64,000 bases of DNA from Bacteroidaceae bacterium (GCA_017522135.1 JAFXAB010000028.1:1-64000), one strand, 5' to 3'; shown: positions 16,731 to 26,543, counted from the first letter of the stretch. A program made the numbers and translations. Notes: a model not told the origin generated them from the sequence alone.

Positions 16731-17722
16731 TACTTGTAGAAACTGTTTTTAAAGGCCTCAAATTCATCTTTTTGCAACACGCAACGCTGCCACCATGCAC
16801 GCAAGAAGCCTGTACCGTAGCCTATCAATTGCACAAACGAAGCAATGACCGACAGTGCACCTATCTTGACACTTTTGTTTTGCAACGACGAGTCTATAAA
16901 AACTATAAGCACAAAGAGCCATATCAACGAAGAGACGGCCGGTATAAAGGGCGTGCCAAGAAGCAACAACAACACACCGATGGTAAAAACAGCCGGTAAG
17001 ATATGCACCGGCTTGAGCGAGTCGGGATATTTCTTATACAGATTGATGCGGGCTATACCCGAGTTATGCACTTGCTTAAAGAACTTACGCAAGTCGGTGC
17101 GACGTTTGTGCCATACCCATGCCTCAGGAAACAACCTGCATTTATATCCGCCCTTAAATATACGTATACTCAAGTCTATATCTTCACCAAAACGCATCTT
17201 AGAAAATCCGCCCAACGCCTTGTACACATCGGCCTTGATACCCATATTGAAACTACGGGGATAGAACTTATCAAGTTTCTTCTTTCCACCACGTATACCA
17301 CCTGTAGTAAAAAACGATGTCATGGCATAATTTATAGCCTTCTGTATATCGGTAAACGAATCGTGCGCACGGTCGGGTCCACCAAAGGCATCGGCCGGCG
17401 AGTCATTCAGCTCAGCTATTACAGCATCAAGATATCCATCGGGTACGATACAATCCGAGTCGAGCACGATAAGATAGTCGCCCGAGGCTCTCTCGGCACC
17501 ATAATTGCGCGACTGTCCCGGTCCCGAGTTGGGTTTATTATAGTAGTGTATGTCCAATCGGTCGCTGTAAGACCTTGCAACAGCATCACATGGCACTTGC
17601 GAGCCATCTTCAACAAGAATAACTTCAAAATCTCTACAACGCAACTTGGTGAGACTCTCAAGCAACTCGTTCACCTCATCGGGACGATTGAATACCGGAA
17701 TAATAAGCGAAAAACAGGCCAT
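16730..17722 (-). CDS. Family 2 glycosyltransferase with C-terminal membrane helices
   Basis: GT2 enzyme of 330 residues. The GT-A domain contains SLIIPVFNRPDEV, VILVEDGSQ and the metal-binding DxD in VLDSDCIVPD (near 92-96). GEDIDLSIR is the acidic ED motif near 203. Two hydrophobic segments (about 245-290) place it at the inner membrane. Donor and acceptor are unknown. A TACCTTTG -7 element on the minus strand (17759-17752) sits in a small palindrome, TTACCTT-gca-AAGGTAA. RadC follows with a one-base overlap. Confidence 0.82.
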   Translation of the reverse strand: MACFSLIIPVFNRPDEVNELLESLTKLRCRDFEVILVEDGSQVPCDAVARSYSDRLDIHYYNKPNSGPGQSRNYGAERASGDYLIVLDSDCIVPDGYLDAVIAELNDSPADAFGGPDRAHDSFTDIQKAINYAMTSFFTTGGIRGGKKKLDKFYPRSFNMGIKADVYKALGGFSKMRFGEDIDLSIRIFKGGYKCRLFPEAWVWHKRRTDLRKFFKQVHNSGIARINLYKKYPDSLKPVHILPAVFTIGVLLLLLGTPFIPAVSSLIWLFVLIVFIDSSLQNKSVKIGALSVIASFVQLIGYGTGFLRAWWQRCVLQKDEFEAFKNSFYK

Positions 17723-17822
17723 TATTTTCTAAAATTTTCAGTGTTACCTTGCAAAGGTAATTAAAAACCAAACACCACCTACCTATTGTATGGTAAATTA
17801 TCGACTTGACGAGCATAGCAAA

Positions 17823-17856
17823 AAGGGTATCGAGTCACTGTCGACAAGATACCCTT
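17823..17856 (-). terminator. Terminator of the OmpH-like gene
   Basis: Stem AAGGGTATC with GATACCCTT (17823-17831 and 17848-17856). On the minus strand the stem is followed by several T. Confidence 0.7.
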
Positions 17857-17887
17857 ATATACTATATCTACCCTTTTCTATCGAAGG

Positions 17888-18472
17888 TTATTCAGATTTA
17901 GCAGCTCTTTTCTTATTTAATCCATCAGCAATTTCGCCAGTGATGTCATAAGCACTACTGATGTATATAGTAGCAGCTTTTTGCAAGATAACCTCATAGC
18001 CGGCAGTCTTGTTATACTCTTCGATATAAGCGCGAATATCGTCCGAAATTTCTTGGAGCATAGCTTGTTGAGCTTGCAAGTTCTCGGCATCAATACGAGC
18101 GGCCTCTTGTTGCAAAAGTTCTTGCTCACGCATCAACTCGTTATATTGTTGCTCGGCACTGCTTTGTGACAAGAAGGCATTATTTTGTACCTTGCGTTGA
18201 AACTCCTCCTGACGCTTGGCCAATTTAGAAACACGGGCATTCAAGTTGGCTCTATCATTTTCAATCTTATCGACCAACTTTTGCTCTTGCTCTTGAGCAT
18301 AGCTATAAAGCACGATAAGCGAATCGGTATCAACATAAGCAATGGGCAACTTGTGTCCGGCACATTCCTCTGCAACAGCAGAAACTTCGGCATTATTATT
18401 ATCATTACCGGCACAAGCCGAGAGGCCTGCCACAATAGCAACTACGCACAATGCGTTCAAAAATTTTCTCAT
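17888..18472 (-). CDS. OmpH/Skp-family periplasmic chaperone, lipoprotein form
   Basis: Protein of 194 residues related to Skp/OmpH, which holds outer-membrane proteins during transit. The signal peptide ends in a lipobox (LSAC, Cys20) where most Skp proteins are soluble. The opening strand IAYVDTDSLI and a long charged coiled coil (about 50-150, rich in Q, E and K) are typical. It ends 17 bases before a terminator-like hairpin and is preceded by a small membrane-protein gene 18 bases away. Confidence 0.75.
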   Translation of the reverse strand: MRKFLNALCVVAIVAGLSACAGNDNNNAEVSAVAEECAGHKLPIAYVDTDSLIVLYSYAQEQEQKLVDKIENDRANLNARVSKLAKRQEEFQRKVQNNAFLSQSSAEQQYNELMREQELLQQEAARIDAENLQAQQAMLQEISDDIRAYIEEYNKTAGYEVILQKAATIYISSAYDITGEIADGLNKKRAAKSE

Positions 18473-18490
18473 AATTTTTCTGTATATTAT

Positions 18491-18709
18491 TTAGTTTTTA
18501 TTATCCGATATAACATCATGCAAATTCTTGCGATTTCTATCACGTGCATCGGTCGATATGGCACAACTAATACCCTTGCTTTTCATAGCCTCATTGCTAC
18601 TGATGTGCATAGAAGGAAACTTGCCACCCTTGACAAAAAACACTCTGAATCCTAATAATAACACAACAATAGCAATTATAACAATTGTTATGAGTATTGT
18701 TTTCAACAT
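18491..18709 (-). CDS. Small single-pass membrane protein, conserved hypothetical
   Basis: A 72-residue protein: one N-terminal transmembrane helix (MLKTILITIVIIAIVVLLLG) then a basic tail with RVFFVKGGKFPS and KSKGISCA. I do not know a function. The ATG at 18709 is chosen. An upstream in-frame ATG at 18787 would add 26 residues translated from a dispersed noncoding repeat, so it is rejected. Co-transcription with the OmpH-like gene is likely (18-base gap). A TATATTTG -7 element on the minus strand (18815-18808) would place the repeat in its 5' leader. Confidence 0.6.
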   Translation of the reverse strand: MLKTILITIVIIAIVVLLLGFRVFFVKGGKFPSMHISSNEAMKSKGISCAISTDARDRNRKNLHDVISDNKN

Positions 18710-18721
18710 TGTTCTTATATT

Positions 18722-18804
18722 TGTATTATATAGGATACGGTTCGGAAAATTCAAATTCAAACAAGTTTGATTTGCATCTTCGCTCACCTTTCACTATATT
18801 TGTG
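18722..18804 (-). repeat. Dispersed ~80-bp intergenic element, copy 1
   Basis: Nearly identical over about 75 bases to the tandem copies at 27182-27332. The core carries an inverted repeat, CAAATTCAAAC-A-AGTTTGATTTG on the plus strand, that could form a hairpin. Confidence 0.75.
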
Positions 18805-18953
18805 GTGCAAATATAGGAAAGAGAAATTTTTTAACCGCAATTTTTCACCGTATATTTTGTTTATTGCCTTTGAAAAACCTTAAAAATTAACATAAATTTT
18901 CCCACGATTACACTCATTAAGCGTTAAGTGGGAAATAATAACGAAAAAATCTT

Positions 18954-20417
18954 ATGAAAGTTAAAGACCTTAAACCCGCGTTGGTATGGGAAATTTTCGA
19001 TGCCATTACGCAAGTACCCCGTCCTTCTAAAAAGGAGGAAAAAATTCGTGCTTACCTTTTAGACTTTGCACATAAACACAATCTTGAAGTCGCTACCGAT
19101 GAAATTGGAAACGTGGTAATGACAGTGCCTGCAACTCCCGGTTGCGAAGATGCACCCACTGTTATTTTGCAAGCCCACATGGATATGGTATGCGAGAAAA
19201 ACAGCGATGTAGAACTTGACTTTGAAAATGACCCTATCCAAACATACATTGATGGCGAATGGGTACGCGCTCGCGGTACAACACTCGGTGCCGACAATGG
19301 TATAGGCATGGCTGCAGCTATGGCCGTACTTATTGACCCCAATGCCAAACATGGTCGCTTGCAAGCACTCTTCACTGTTGACGAAGAGACCGGTCTGACA
19401 GGTGCCAACAACCTCGATGGAAACCTTATCAGTGGCGATATTCTGCTCAACCTCGACTCGGAAGACGATGCTCAAATCTTTATTGGTTGCGCCGGTGGTA
19501 TCGACACAACTTCTACATTTACCTACACCGAGCAAGCTGCTCCCCAAGACTACTATTACGCAACATTGCGCATCAAGGGTCTCAATGGTGGCCACTCGGG
19601 TGGCGACATTCACCACGGTCGCGGTAATGCCAACAAGATTTTGGCTCGCTTCTTGTGGAACGCCATGAAGAAGTACGATGTGAAGTTGGCTTCAATTGAC
19701 GGTGGTAACTTGCGCAACGCTATTCCTCGCGAGGCTATGGCTGTAATAGGTGTTCCCGTAAAACACAAAGAAGACATCCGCGTAGACTTCAACTGCCACA
19801 TTGCAACTGTTGAAGACGAATTGCGTGGTGTAGACGCTCTCACAGGCTCGGGCATGGAAACTGCCGACACTCCCGCTACTTGCATTGACGACAAGACTGC
19901 TCACAACCTCATCTCGGCCCTCTATGCTGCACCTCATGGTGTAATTGCAATGAGTCGCGAATTGCCCGGTTTGGTACAGACTTCTACCAACCTTGCATCG
20001 GTAAAGATGCGTGAGGGTAACACTATCGTTGTAGCTACCAGCCAACGCAGCTCGGTTGAGAGCGAAAAGTATGACATCGCCAACCAAATCGAGGCTCTCT
20101 TTGCCATGGCAGGTGCTGTACCCGCACACGGTGAGGGCTATCCCGGATGGAAACCCAACATGCAATCGGCTATCAAGGACATTGCAGTTGAGGCTTACGA
20201 AGAGTTGTTCAACGTTACACCCGAAATTCTTGCCATCCACGCAGGTCTTGAGTGTGGCTTGTTCCTCTCTAAATATCCCCACCTCGACATGATTTCGTTT
20301 GGTCCTACATTGCGCGATGTACACTCACCCGACGAGCGTATGCACATCCCTGCTGTTGAGAAGTTCTGGTTGCACCTTCTCCGCATCCTTGAGAAAGTTG
20401 CCGCATTGAAGAAATAA
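18954..20417 (+). CDS. pepD: Aminoacyl-histidine dipeptidase (M20 family)
   Basis: Cytosolic di-zinc dipeptidase of 487 residues that splits Xaa-His dipeptides such as carnosine. Visible M20 ligands and catalytic residues: QAHMDMV (His near 80), GADNGIGMA (Asp near 118), the catalytic DEETGLTGA near 145, LDSEDD near 172 and the late HAGLECG near 426. The lid domain sits between about 200 and 380. Length and order match PepD/PepV-type proteins. It forms a single transcription unit closed by a terminator. Confidence 0.92.
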   Translation: MKVKDLKPALVWEIFDAITQVPRPSKKEEKIRAYLLDFAHKHNLEVATDEIGNVVMTVPATPGCEDAPTVILQAHMDMVCEKNSDVELDFENDPIQTYIDGEWVRARGTTLGADNGIGMAAAMAVLIDPNAKHGRLQALFTVDEETGLTGANNLDGNLISGDILLNLDSEDDAQIFIGCAGGIDTTSTFTYTEQAAPQDYYYATLRIKGLNGGHSGGDIHHGRGNANKILARFLWNAMKKYDVKLASIDGGNLRNAIPREAMAVIGVPVKHKEDIRVDFNCHIATVEDELRGVDALTGSGMETADTPATCIDDKTAHNLISALYAAPHGVIAMSRELPGLVQTSTNLASVKMREGNTIVVATSQRSSVESEKYDIANQIEALFAMAGAVPAHGEGYPGWKPNMQSAIKDIAVEAYEELFNVTPEILAIHAGLECGLFLSKYPHLDMISFGPTLRDVHSPDERMHIPAVEKFWLHLLRILEKVAALKK

Positions 20418-20434
20418 CAACTTCATCATATATC

Positions 20435-20467
20435 ACAGAAAAGGTTGAGCCTCGCTCAACCTTTCTG
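20435..20467 (+). terminator. Terminator after pepD
   Basis: Hairpin AAAGGTTGAG-cctcg-CTCAACCTTT directly downstream of the stop codon; only a weak T-run. Confidence 0.6.
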
Positions 20468-20492
20468 TATCAACACATTTCGCATTGACTTC

Positions 20493-20529
20493 AAAAAAAA
20501 AGCTGTGCCAAAATTTCATTTTGGCACAG
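20493..20529 (-). terminator. Terminator of the ECF sigma / small-ORF unit
   Basis: Perfect 12-bp stem CTGTGCCAAAAT-ttc-ATTTTGGCACAG (20503-20529). On the minus strand nine T follow (20501-20493). Confidence 0.85.
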
Positions 20530-20558
20530 TCTCTTTGTTCTTTATCAGCACTACGACA

Positions 20559-20720
20559 TCAGTTGGGCAACATGCTCCCCAATTGAGCTTGCAACTTAGG
20601 CACATAGGTATAAGTACGCGCAAATTGCATGATAGCATTGAGCGTCGATTGACGTGCGTGCAACTCTGCTGTGCTACCGGATATTTTCTTAATAGATACA
20701 GGTGTAGAGTTTTTCTTCAT
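20559..20720 (-). CDS. Small 53-residue protein downstream of the ECF sigma factor
   Basis: A short frame reading MKKNSTPVSIKKIS at the start and ending LQAQLGSMLPN, with no signal peptide or membrane helix. It lies between the sigma-factor gene (96-base gap) and a strong same-strand terminator, which argues that it is a real gene. No function is recognised. It is too small for a classical anti-sigma factor and lacks a membrane segment, but a cytosolic partner of the sigma factor is possible. Confidence 0.55.
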   Translation of the reverse strand: MKKNSTPVSIKKISGSTAELHARQSTLNAIMQFARTYTYVPKLQAQLGSMLPN

Positions 20721-20816
20721 AGGCTTTATTATTACAAGTTACACCTATATAACGCAAGAGCCTGTACTATTATTGTATAGGGTGAGCAATCTTTTTCTTA
20801 CAATCTATCGATAGGC

Positions 20817-21407
20817 TTATAGTGTGAGAGCTATATTATACTGCTCGGCCATGCGACGCATATTGAGTATAGCATAGCGCATACGTCCCAATGCTGTATT
20901 TATACTCACATTGGTAAGGTCGGCTATCTCCTTAAAGCTCAAGTCTTTATAATACCGCAACTCTATTACTTCGCGCTGATTGTCGGGCAATGCCTCTACC
21001 AGTCGACGTATATCGCAACTTATCTGCTCTTGTACAAGGGCATCTTCAATAGTACCTTCGCTGAGCTCCTTACGATTGAATATATCGAGTGTTTCATCTT
21101 CGTTGTTCACACAATTTTCTATTTTTTCCTGACGATAGTTGTCGATAATAAGATTGTGTGCTATGCGGGTAATCCACGATACAAAACGGCCATTGCCAGT
21201 GTATCGGCCCTGACGTATAGTCATAATAGCCTTGACAAAGGTTTCTTGAAAAATATCATTTGCCTTGTCATCGTCTTTGACTATATAATATATGTACGAA
21301 AAGATTTTCGACTCATGCCTTTTAAGTAAGACATCAAAAGCCTCATTATTACCATCAACATACCGTGCAACGAGCTCGTCGTCGGTATGATTAAACAAAT
21401 TGTTCAT
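20817..21407 (-). CDS. RNA polymerase sigma factor, ECF subfamily
   Basis: Sigma-70-family factor of 196 residues with only regions 2 and 4. Region 2 runs from about 25 to 90 (IFSYIYYIVKDDDKANDIFQ, then RFVSWITRIAHNLIIDNYR). Region 4 runs from about 135 to 185 (LPDNQREVIELRYYKDLSF, then INTALGRMRYAILNMR). An acidic linker of about 40 residues separates them. No anti-sigma gene is adjacent; downstream there is only the 53-residue ORF. No clear autoregulatory promoter could be defined. Confidence 0.9.
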   Translation of the reverse strand: MNNLFNHTDDELVARYVDGNNEAFDVLLKRHESKIFSYIYYIVKDDDKANDIFQETFVKAIMTIRQGRYTGNGRFVSWITRIAHNLIIDNYRQEKIENCVNNEDETLDIFNRKELSEGTIEDALVQEQISCDIRRLVEALPDNQREVIELRYYKDLSFKEIADLTNVSINTALGRMRYAILNMRRMAEQYNIALTL

Positions 21408-21652
21408 TTACTCTACTATTTTGCGTTTAAATAAGAGTAATTTTGTCCTATAGGCTTTTGTTTTTAAAAGGTGAATATGTCGGTTTTTTTTGAATTGATT
21501 GCAAATAACGACTATTTTTTGCGAACAACCTAATTTTTCCACCAAAAATTGCACGCCGACTGCGTTTTTTAACACTTTTAACACTATGTTTTTTCATTTC
21601 ACACACAATAATATCCCTTTTCTCACGATGGTAACCGGCATACACACTGCGC

Positions 21653-21681
21653 TTGATTATTCAAAATTTTGTGTATATTCG
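21653..21681 (+). promoter_or_regulatory. Promoter-like element of comEC
   Basis: TTG at 21653-21655 and TATATTCG at 21674-21681, one mismatch to TAnnTTTG, spacing 18. The remaining 21408-21650 stretch shows nothing recognisable. Confidence 0.4.
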
Positions 21682-21697
21682 CACAAACTATCACACC

Positions 21698-23794
21698 ATG
21701 GGCAACACACCAAGATATACGCTCGAGCACATACCATTTCTACGGTTGCTTGCACCGCTTACTGTGGGCATTGCATGGCAACACTTTGCTCCTTCAGAAA
21801 TCATATTATATATATGGTGTGGTATAGCCTTTGTCAGTGGTATTGTTGCTACATGCTTGCGCAAAGAGCCTTTTTCGATGTGGCGCAAAACAGCATTTGC
21901 AACATTTGTAGGGGCTGTTTTTATAGCCATTGGCATGACTACAAGTATAAATAGCATACCCACACATGAGTTGCCGGCAATTTCTCCCAACACTATAGCG
22001 ATAGCATGTATCGAAGACTATCCCGCCGAGAAAGAGTACACATACAGTACACAAGCAACAATTGTTGCAATGAATGACAGCAACACCCTTCACCATGCAA
22101 ATATCAAGATACAACTATATTTACAGAAATCTTATACCGCACGATGCTTGCAAAGTGGCGATTTAATCATCTTTCGGCCGCATCTGCAACCCATTGACAA
22201 CAACAAAGTGCCATACTCATTCGATTACTCTGCATTCATGGCTCGCAAAGGCATACTGTACAGACAGTATCTGACCGATGGTTCATGGCAACTATCTCAA
22301 CATCAAGCCCCGCTATCTCTCACTCAACGTGCAAAACGTATACAACAGCAATGTATCGAGAGTCTTGACCGATGTCATATATCGCCCGAGAACAGAGCTC
22401 TTTTATCTGCTCTTCTATGGGGATACAAAGCCGATATACCATCATCAATGCGACAATACTTCTCATCGGCCGGATTTTCACACGTTCTTGCAGTGAGTGG
22501 ACTGCACACCGGCATTATAGCCCTTATCTTATGGACTTTGCTATACCCGTTACGCTATACCCCCTTACACCACTCTCGCAGCATCATTACCATTGTTGTA
22601 TTGTGGATTTATGCCTTTATAACGGGATTGTCTCCCTCTGTTATTAGAGCATGTATCATGGCCTCTTTTGTAGGAATAGCGACAATAATCAATCGCCCCA
22701 ATACATCGCTCAATGCACTATGCGGATCAGCTGTAATGATACTGCTCTTTGCTCCCATGCAACTATTCGATATCGGCTTCCAACTGAGTTATACGGCTGT
22801 AGCCGGTATTATTCTATTGAGTCCTTATTTCAAGATCGGCCACATGCACAACATACGCAACAGTATCATGCGCAACATTACAGGGGTTATAGCCGCTTCA
22901 CTCGCGGCACAAATTGCCACAACACCCTTTGTGGCACACTATTTCCATTACATTCCTCTATGGAGTGTGTTATCCAATCTGCTACTTACGCCATTACTTA
23001 CGCCACTGGTGCTCATGGCCATGCTCATGCAACTTTGCGAGGTTTCAAACATTCCACATACTTGGCTCGACCATGCCACCGATGCTACCGCCCGGCTACT
23101 ATGCAATGGTGCAAATACAATCGCTTCGTTACCCGGTGCTACAATAGAAGGAGTATGGGTGTCATTACCTATGCTCACACTATACGGCATTATGATTTTT
23201 GCCACATGGTATGCCCTATCGCGACACACCATCCAACCCATTACCATCATACTACTTACCTTCATAGCCATGCAAGGATTTATATTATACGATACACTAC
23301 GACCTTCATCGCCAATAGCCCTACTCTCCACCGAGCGTAACCACACCATCCTACAACTATCGGACAACAATCGCAATTGCCTCATCATCAGCACAGACAC
23401 ATGCAATACAACACCCGATATTGGCAACGAGTGGCGCATACACGAACACCTTATTGCACAACAAGTAGAGTCAAGCGACACAATAGCCACCAAACACATT
23501 TATACCGCACTGCCCTTTATAGAGTATTATGGCAAACGCATCCTATGGGTCGACGACAATATATGGCGTTACAGCCACACCACAGACCCTATTCATATAG
23601 ACTATGCCATCATCACCGAAAAGTACCATGGGCACATAGCACAATTACTGAAAAATTTCAACATCGACAATGTCGTTTTATCGGCCGGCATATACGCTCC
23701 CAAAGCATCAGAACTGACACAGGAGTGCATACAGAGCAATATTTCTTGCCACGACGCACAAAACACAGGAACGTGGCATATTGAAGGCTTGTAA
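21698..23794 (+). CDS. comEC: ComEC/Rec2 family DNA-uptake channel protein
   Basis: Inner-membrane protein of 698 residues, expected to carry single-stranded DNA across the membrane during natural transformation. The N-terminal region has DUF4131-type helices and a periplasmic OB-like part. The Competence domain begins near 245 with LSALLWGYKADIPSSM and HVLAVSGLHTGI, the family hallmark. The C-terminal part (from about 540) has the remains of a metallo-beta-lactamase-like fold but no HxHxDH metal motif, as in many Bacteroidota ComEC proteins. The ATG at 21698 is preferred over an upstream TTG at 21653, which overlaps the promoter. Confidence 0.88.
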   Translation: MGNTPRYTLEHIPFLRLLAPLTVGIAWQHFAPSEIILYIWCGIAFVSGIVATCLRKEPFSMWRKTAFATFVGAVFIAIGMTTSINSIPTHELPAISPNTIAIACIEDYPAEKEYTYSTQATIVAMNDSNTLHHANIKIQLYLQKSYTARCLQSGDLIIFRPHLQPIDNNKVPYSFDYSAFMARKGILYRQYLTDGSWQLSQHQAPLSLTQRAKRIQQQCIESLDRCHISPENRALLSALLWGYKADIPSSMRQYFSSAGFSHVLAVSGLHTGIIALILWTLLYPLRYTPLHHSRSIITIVVLWIYAFITGLSPSVIRACIMASFVGIATIINRPNTSLNALCGSAVMILLFAPMQLFDIGFQLSYTAVAGIILLSPYFKIGHMHNIRNSIMRNITGVIAASLAAQIATTPFVAHYFHYIPLWSVLSNLLLTPLLTPLVLMAMLMQLCEVSNIPHTWLDHATDATARLLCNGANTIASLPGATIEGVWVSLPMLTLYGIMIFATWYALSRHTIQPITIILLTFIAMQGFILYDTLRPSSPIALLSTERNHTILQLSDNNRNCLIISTDTCNTTPDIGNEWRIHEHLIAQQVESSDTIATKHIYTALPFIEYYGKRILWVDDNIWRYSHTTDPIHIDYAIITEKYHGHIAQLLKNFNIDNVVLSAGIYAPKASELTQECIQSNISCHDAQNTGTWHIEGL

Positions 23795-23889
23795 TTTCAC
23801 ACATCAAACATTGCTTGCTGTCAAATGCATTTAACTCTTTAAAATTTTATTTTTATGAGAATATATTTTTATCACACAAAAATTTAATC

Positions 23890-23897
23890 TAATTTTG
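23890..23897 (+). promoter_or_regulatory. -7 promoter element of the secreted protein gene
   Basis: TAATTTTG matches TAnnTTTG; start codon 49 bases downstream. Confidence 0.5.
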
Positions 23898-23946
23898 CAA
23901 CGCTATTCGTTATGAGGAAAGAACTATTAATTAAAACCCCTATATC

Positions 23947-25767
23947 ATGACAAAAAAATTACTTATCAGTGTGGCAACGATAGCACTTGCTACAAACTTA
24001 GCATTGGCTACTCCCCCCTTCAAATTGGCACAACAAGCCGGTACCAGCCGCGCAAATGTACAGAAAACCGTTGCAAACGAAGACACTCAAATACTCTTTG
24101 AGGACTTTGAGCAAATCAACACAACAACCATGATGCCCAATGAGTGGGTCACTTTCGACGCAATAACCAGCATAAAATGCCAGAATCCTGCTGAAGAATC
24201 CAGTGGTGCAACAACTGCATTCAGTGGCGACTATGCACTCGTATCTATGTTCGATGACGAAAACCCTCGCGACGCATGGGCTATATCAAAAGCTATCACT
24301 CTCGAGGCCAACGTAACATATCACTTCGGTGTATACGCACTCTGCATGGGTTACAACATACCCGATGAATGGGAAATGACAATAGGTACTGCACAAACAG
24401 CCCAAGCACAAACAACAACTATCATTGACAGCAAAGGCTCAAATGCAGTAAAAGACAACGATTGGACACTATATAGTGGCACATTCACACCCACAACCAC
24501 AGGCACATATTATGTAGCCATCCACCACTGTACATCTCAACCCGGAGCCAACATCAGCATGTGGGACGACATCCAAGTAGACAGCGACCACATCCGCATC
24601 ATGCCCGATGGCTACATGATGTCAAAAGGTGGTCTATGGTCAATCGACCAATTTATGGCCGACAATCAAGGCTACCGTTTGGTTCCCCGTGTTTACACAT
24701 ACGCCGGCGAGGAATTTGAGTATGGTTACAATGCCACCAACTGCGAAAGCGTACTTTGGGACTTTGGTTTCTACGGCAGCACCAATGACGATACTGCAGC
24801 CAAACCCATCGTAACATTTGAATTGCCCGAAGATGACAACGAAATCTTCAACGAAGACATGCTTATTCTCATCAACAACGATGGCGAAACAGGTATATTG
24901 CGCGAGTATTATATCAACCGCATCCACGGAACAGAAGGTTTTGGTGACTGCGTTGGTAACTTCAAACCCGAAGACAACTTGTACACATTCCCCTCTTCAG
25001 ACAACACCACATACGATGCACTCTGCGGTCTTAGCGAGACATACAGTCGCATTGCCGAGCGTTTCGATCGTCCTGCCGATGCCAAGACACTCATAGCAGG
25101 TAGCTACGTTCTCTTTGGCAACTACAAGATTTCGCCCGTTCACGCTTCTAAAAACATCATCGCACGCATATTGAAAGCCGACGAAAACGGCATGCCCGGC
25201 GAAGTTGTTTTCACAAAAGAGTTGAAAATAAAAGACGTATTTGGCACAACAGAAATACCCTCAGGTCGCCTTGGCCTTGGTGCAATTGTATTGGAAGACG
25301 AAGTAGAAGTAACCGGCACATTCTTCTTTGAGGTTGAGTTCCCCGAGATTACTCCCAGCAGCAACAACCGTATATTCATAGCACACAGCTACGCTCGCGA
25401 AAACGGCGATTGCACAACTTACTTCCACAACGACATCGACCTGGCCAACAAACCCGCCGGTTGGTACTCGGCCACCGATTTCTATGGCATGGACATCTGT
25501 TGCGGTCTCTATCCCAATGTATACTTCAACGACAACACTGCTGTAAAAGCACCCTCTGTTGCCACATGGAACGTATTTGCCAACGGTAGCGAACTTAACA
25601 TTGTTAACGCTCGCGAGAATGCCGACATTGTTATCACCGACATCGCAGGTCGTGTTGTATTCACAGCACAAGCACAAGCTGTCAAAACAACAATCGAGAC
25701 CAACCTCAATGCAGGTGTTTACATCGTAACTATCGATGGTGTATCAACCAAAGTTATTATCCGATAA
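23947..25767 (+). CDS. Secreted protein with jelly-roll (choice-of-anchor J-like) domain and T9SS sorting domain
   Basis: Exported protein of 606 residues. The signal peptide is MTKKLLISVATIALATNLAL. From about residue 48 the segment LFEDFEQINTTTMMPNEW begins a beta-sandwich of the choice-of-anchor J/MAM-like kind (WAISKAITLEANVTYHFGVY and YYVAIHHCTS follow). The middle (about 220-530) has no motif I recognise. The last 80 residues form a T9SS type A sorting domain (IVITDIAGRVVFTAQ, ending GVYIVTIDGVSTKVIIR). It should be surface-anchored or released by the T9SS. Its base composition is that of a highly expressed gene. Function unknown. Confidence 0.78.
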   Translation: MTKKLLISVATIALATNLALATPPFKLAQQAGTSRANVQKTVANEDTQILFEDFEQINTTTMMPNEWVTFDAITSIKCQNPAEESSGATTAFSGDYALVSMFDDENPRDAWAISKAITLEANVTYHFGVYALCMGYNIPDEWEMTIGTAQTAQAQTTTIIDSKGSNAVKDNDWTLYSGTFTPTTTGTYYVAIHHCTSQPGANISMWDDIQVDSDHIRIMPDGYMMSKGGLWSIDQFMADNQGYRLVPRVYTYAGEEFEYGYNATNCESVLWDFGFYGSTNDDTAAKPIVTFELPEDDNEIFNEDMLILINNDGETGILREYYINRIHGTEGFGDCVGNFKPEDNLYTFPSSDNTTYDALCGLSETYSRIAERFDRPADAKTLIAGSYVLFGNYKISPVHASKNIIARILKADENGMPGEVVFTKELKIKDVFGTTEIPSGRLGLGAIVLEDEVEVTGTFFFEVEFPEITPSSNNRIFIAHSYARENGDCTTYFHNDIDLANKPAGWYSATDFYGMDICCGLYPNVYFNDNTAVKAPSVATWNVFANGSELNIVNARENADIVITDIAGRVVFTAQAQAVKTTIETNLNAGVYIVTIDGVSTKVIIR

Positions 25768-25785
25768 CACATCCTTACAATAAGC

Positions 25786-25820
25786 AAAAAGGCATCGAGC
25801 GCAATGCTCGATGCCTTTTT
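25786..25820. terminator. Bidirectional terminator between convergent genes
   Basis: Perfect 15-bp stem AAAAAGGCATCGAGC-gcaat-GCTCGATGCCTTTTT, with T-runs on both strands. It ends the secreted-protein gene and the trmD unit. Confidence 0.9.
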
Positions 25821-25849
25821 TTGTTGAGGGCAATAAGTATTATATACCT

Positions 25850-26527
25850 TTACTCATCCAACAGGCCCGGACGCAAACGTCGTGTGCGCTCCACAGCTTG
25901 TTCGTGTTTCCACTCATCAATCTTGCGTTGGTGTCCCGATAACAACACATCGGGCACGCGCCAACCTTTATACTCGGCAGGGCGCGTATATACCGGCGGA
26001 GCCAAAAGATTGTCTTGAAAAGAGTCGCTCAAAGCCGACTGCTCATCACCGATAGCACCGGGAATGAGGCGCACAATGGCATCGGCAATGATAGCCGCAG
26101 GCATCTCACCACCCGTAAGGACATAATCACCTATCGATATTTCACGCGTAATAAGGTGCTCGCGGATACGATAGTCTATACCCTTATAATGACCACACAA
26201 GATAATGATATTGTTGAGCATCGAGAGCGAATTGGCCATAGGCTGATCAAACATATCACCATCGGGCGAGGTAAAAATAACCTCGTCATAGTCGCGCTGA
26301 GATTTGAGAAACGAAATAGCCCTATCGACAGGTTCTATTTGCATCACCATGCCGGCTTCACCACCAAAGGGATAATCATCGACACGACGATGCTTGTCGA
26401 GTGTAAAGTCGCGCAGATTGTGCACAACAATCTCGGCCAAGCCCTTATCTTGCGCACGCTTGAGGATAGAGTTATTCAACGGCCCATCGAGCAACTCGGG
26501 CAAGACAGTAATGATATCTATGCGCAT
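25850..26527 (-). CDS. trmD: tRNA (guanine-N1-)-methyltransferase
   Basis: SPOUT methyltransferase of 225 residues that makes m1G37 in tRNAs, preventing frameshifts. The N-terminus is [11 protein letters not shown]. The substrate loop is [14 protein letters not shown]. The trefoil-knot SAM site spans about 105-145 ([30 protein letters not shown]). The C-terminal helical domain ends near the HQRKIDEWK segment. It follows the DJ-1-family gene after 16 bases on the same strand, so the two form an operon. In many bacteria trmD sits among ribosomal genes; here it does not. Confidence 0.93.
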   Translation of the reverse strand: MRIDIITVLPELLDGPLNNSILKRAQDKGLAEIVVHNLRDFTLDKHRRVDDYPFGGEAGMVMQIEPVDRAISFLKSQRDYDEVIFTSPDGDMFDQPMANSLSMLNNIIILCGHYKGIDYRIREHLITREISIGDYVLTGGEMPAAIIADAIVRLIPGAIGDEQSALSDSFQDNLLAPPVYTRPAEYKGWRVPDVLLSGHQRKIDEWKHEQAVERTRRLRPGLLDE

Positions 26528-26543
26528 GAGTATCTATGGCTTT

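Noticed and set aside
16044..17722. Functional link between RadC and the overlapping GT2 gene
   Set aside because: The one-base overlap shows coupling only; nothing in either protein suggests a shared process.
18709..18787. N-terminal extension of the small membrane protein from an upstream ATG
   Set aside because: The added residues are translated from a dispersed repeat whose other copies break the frame.
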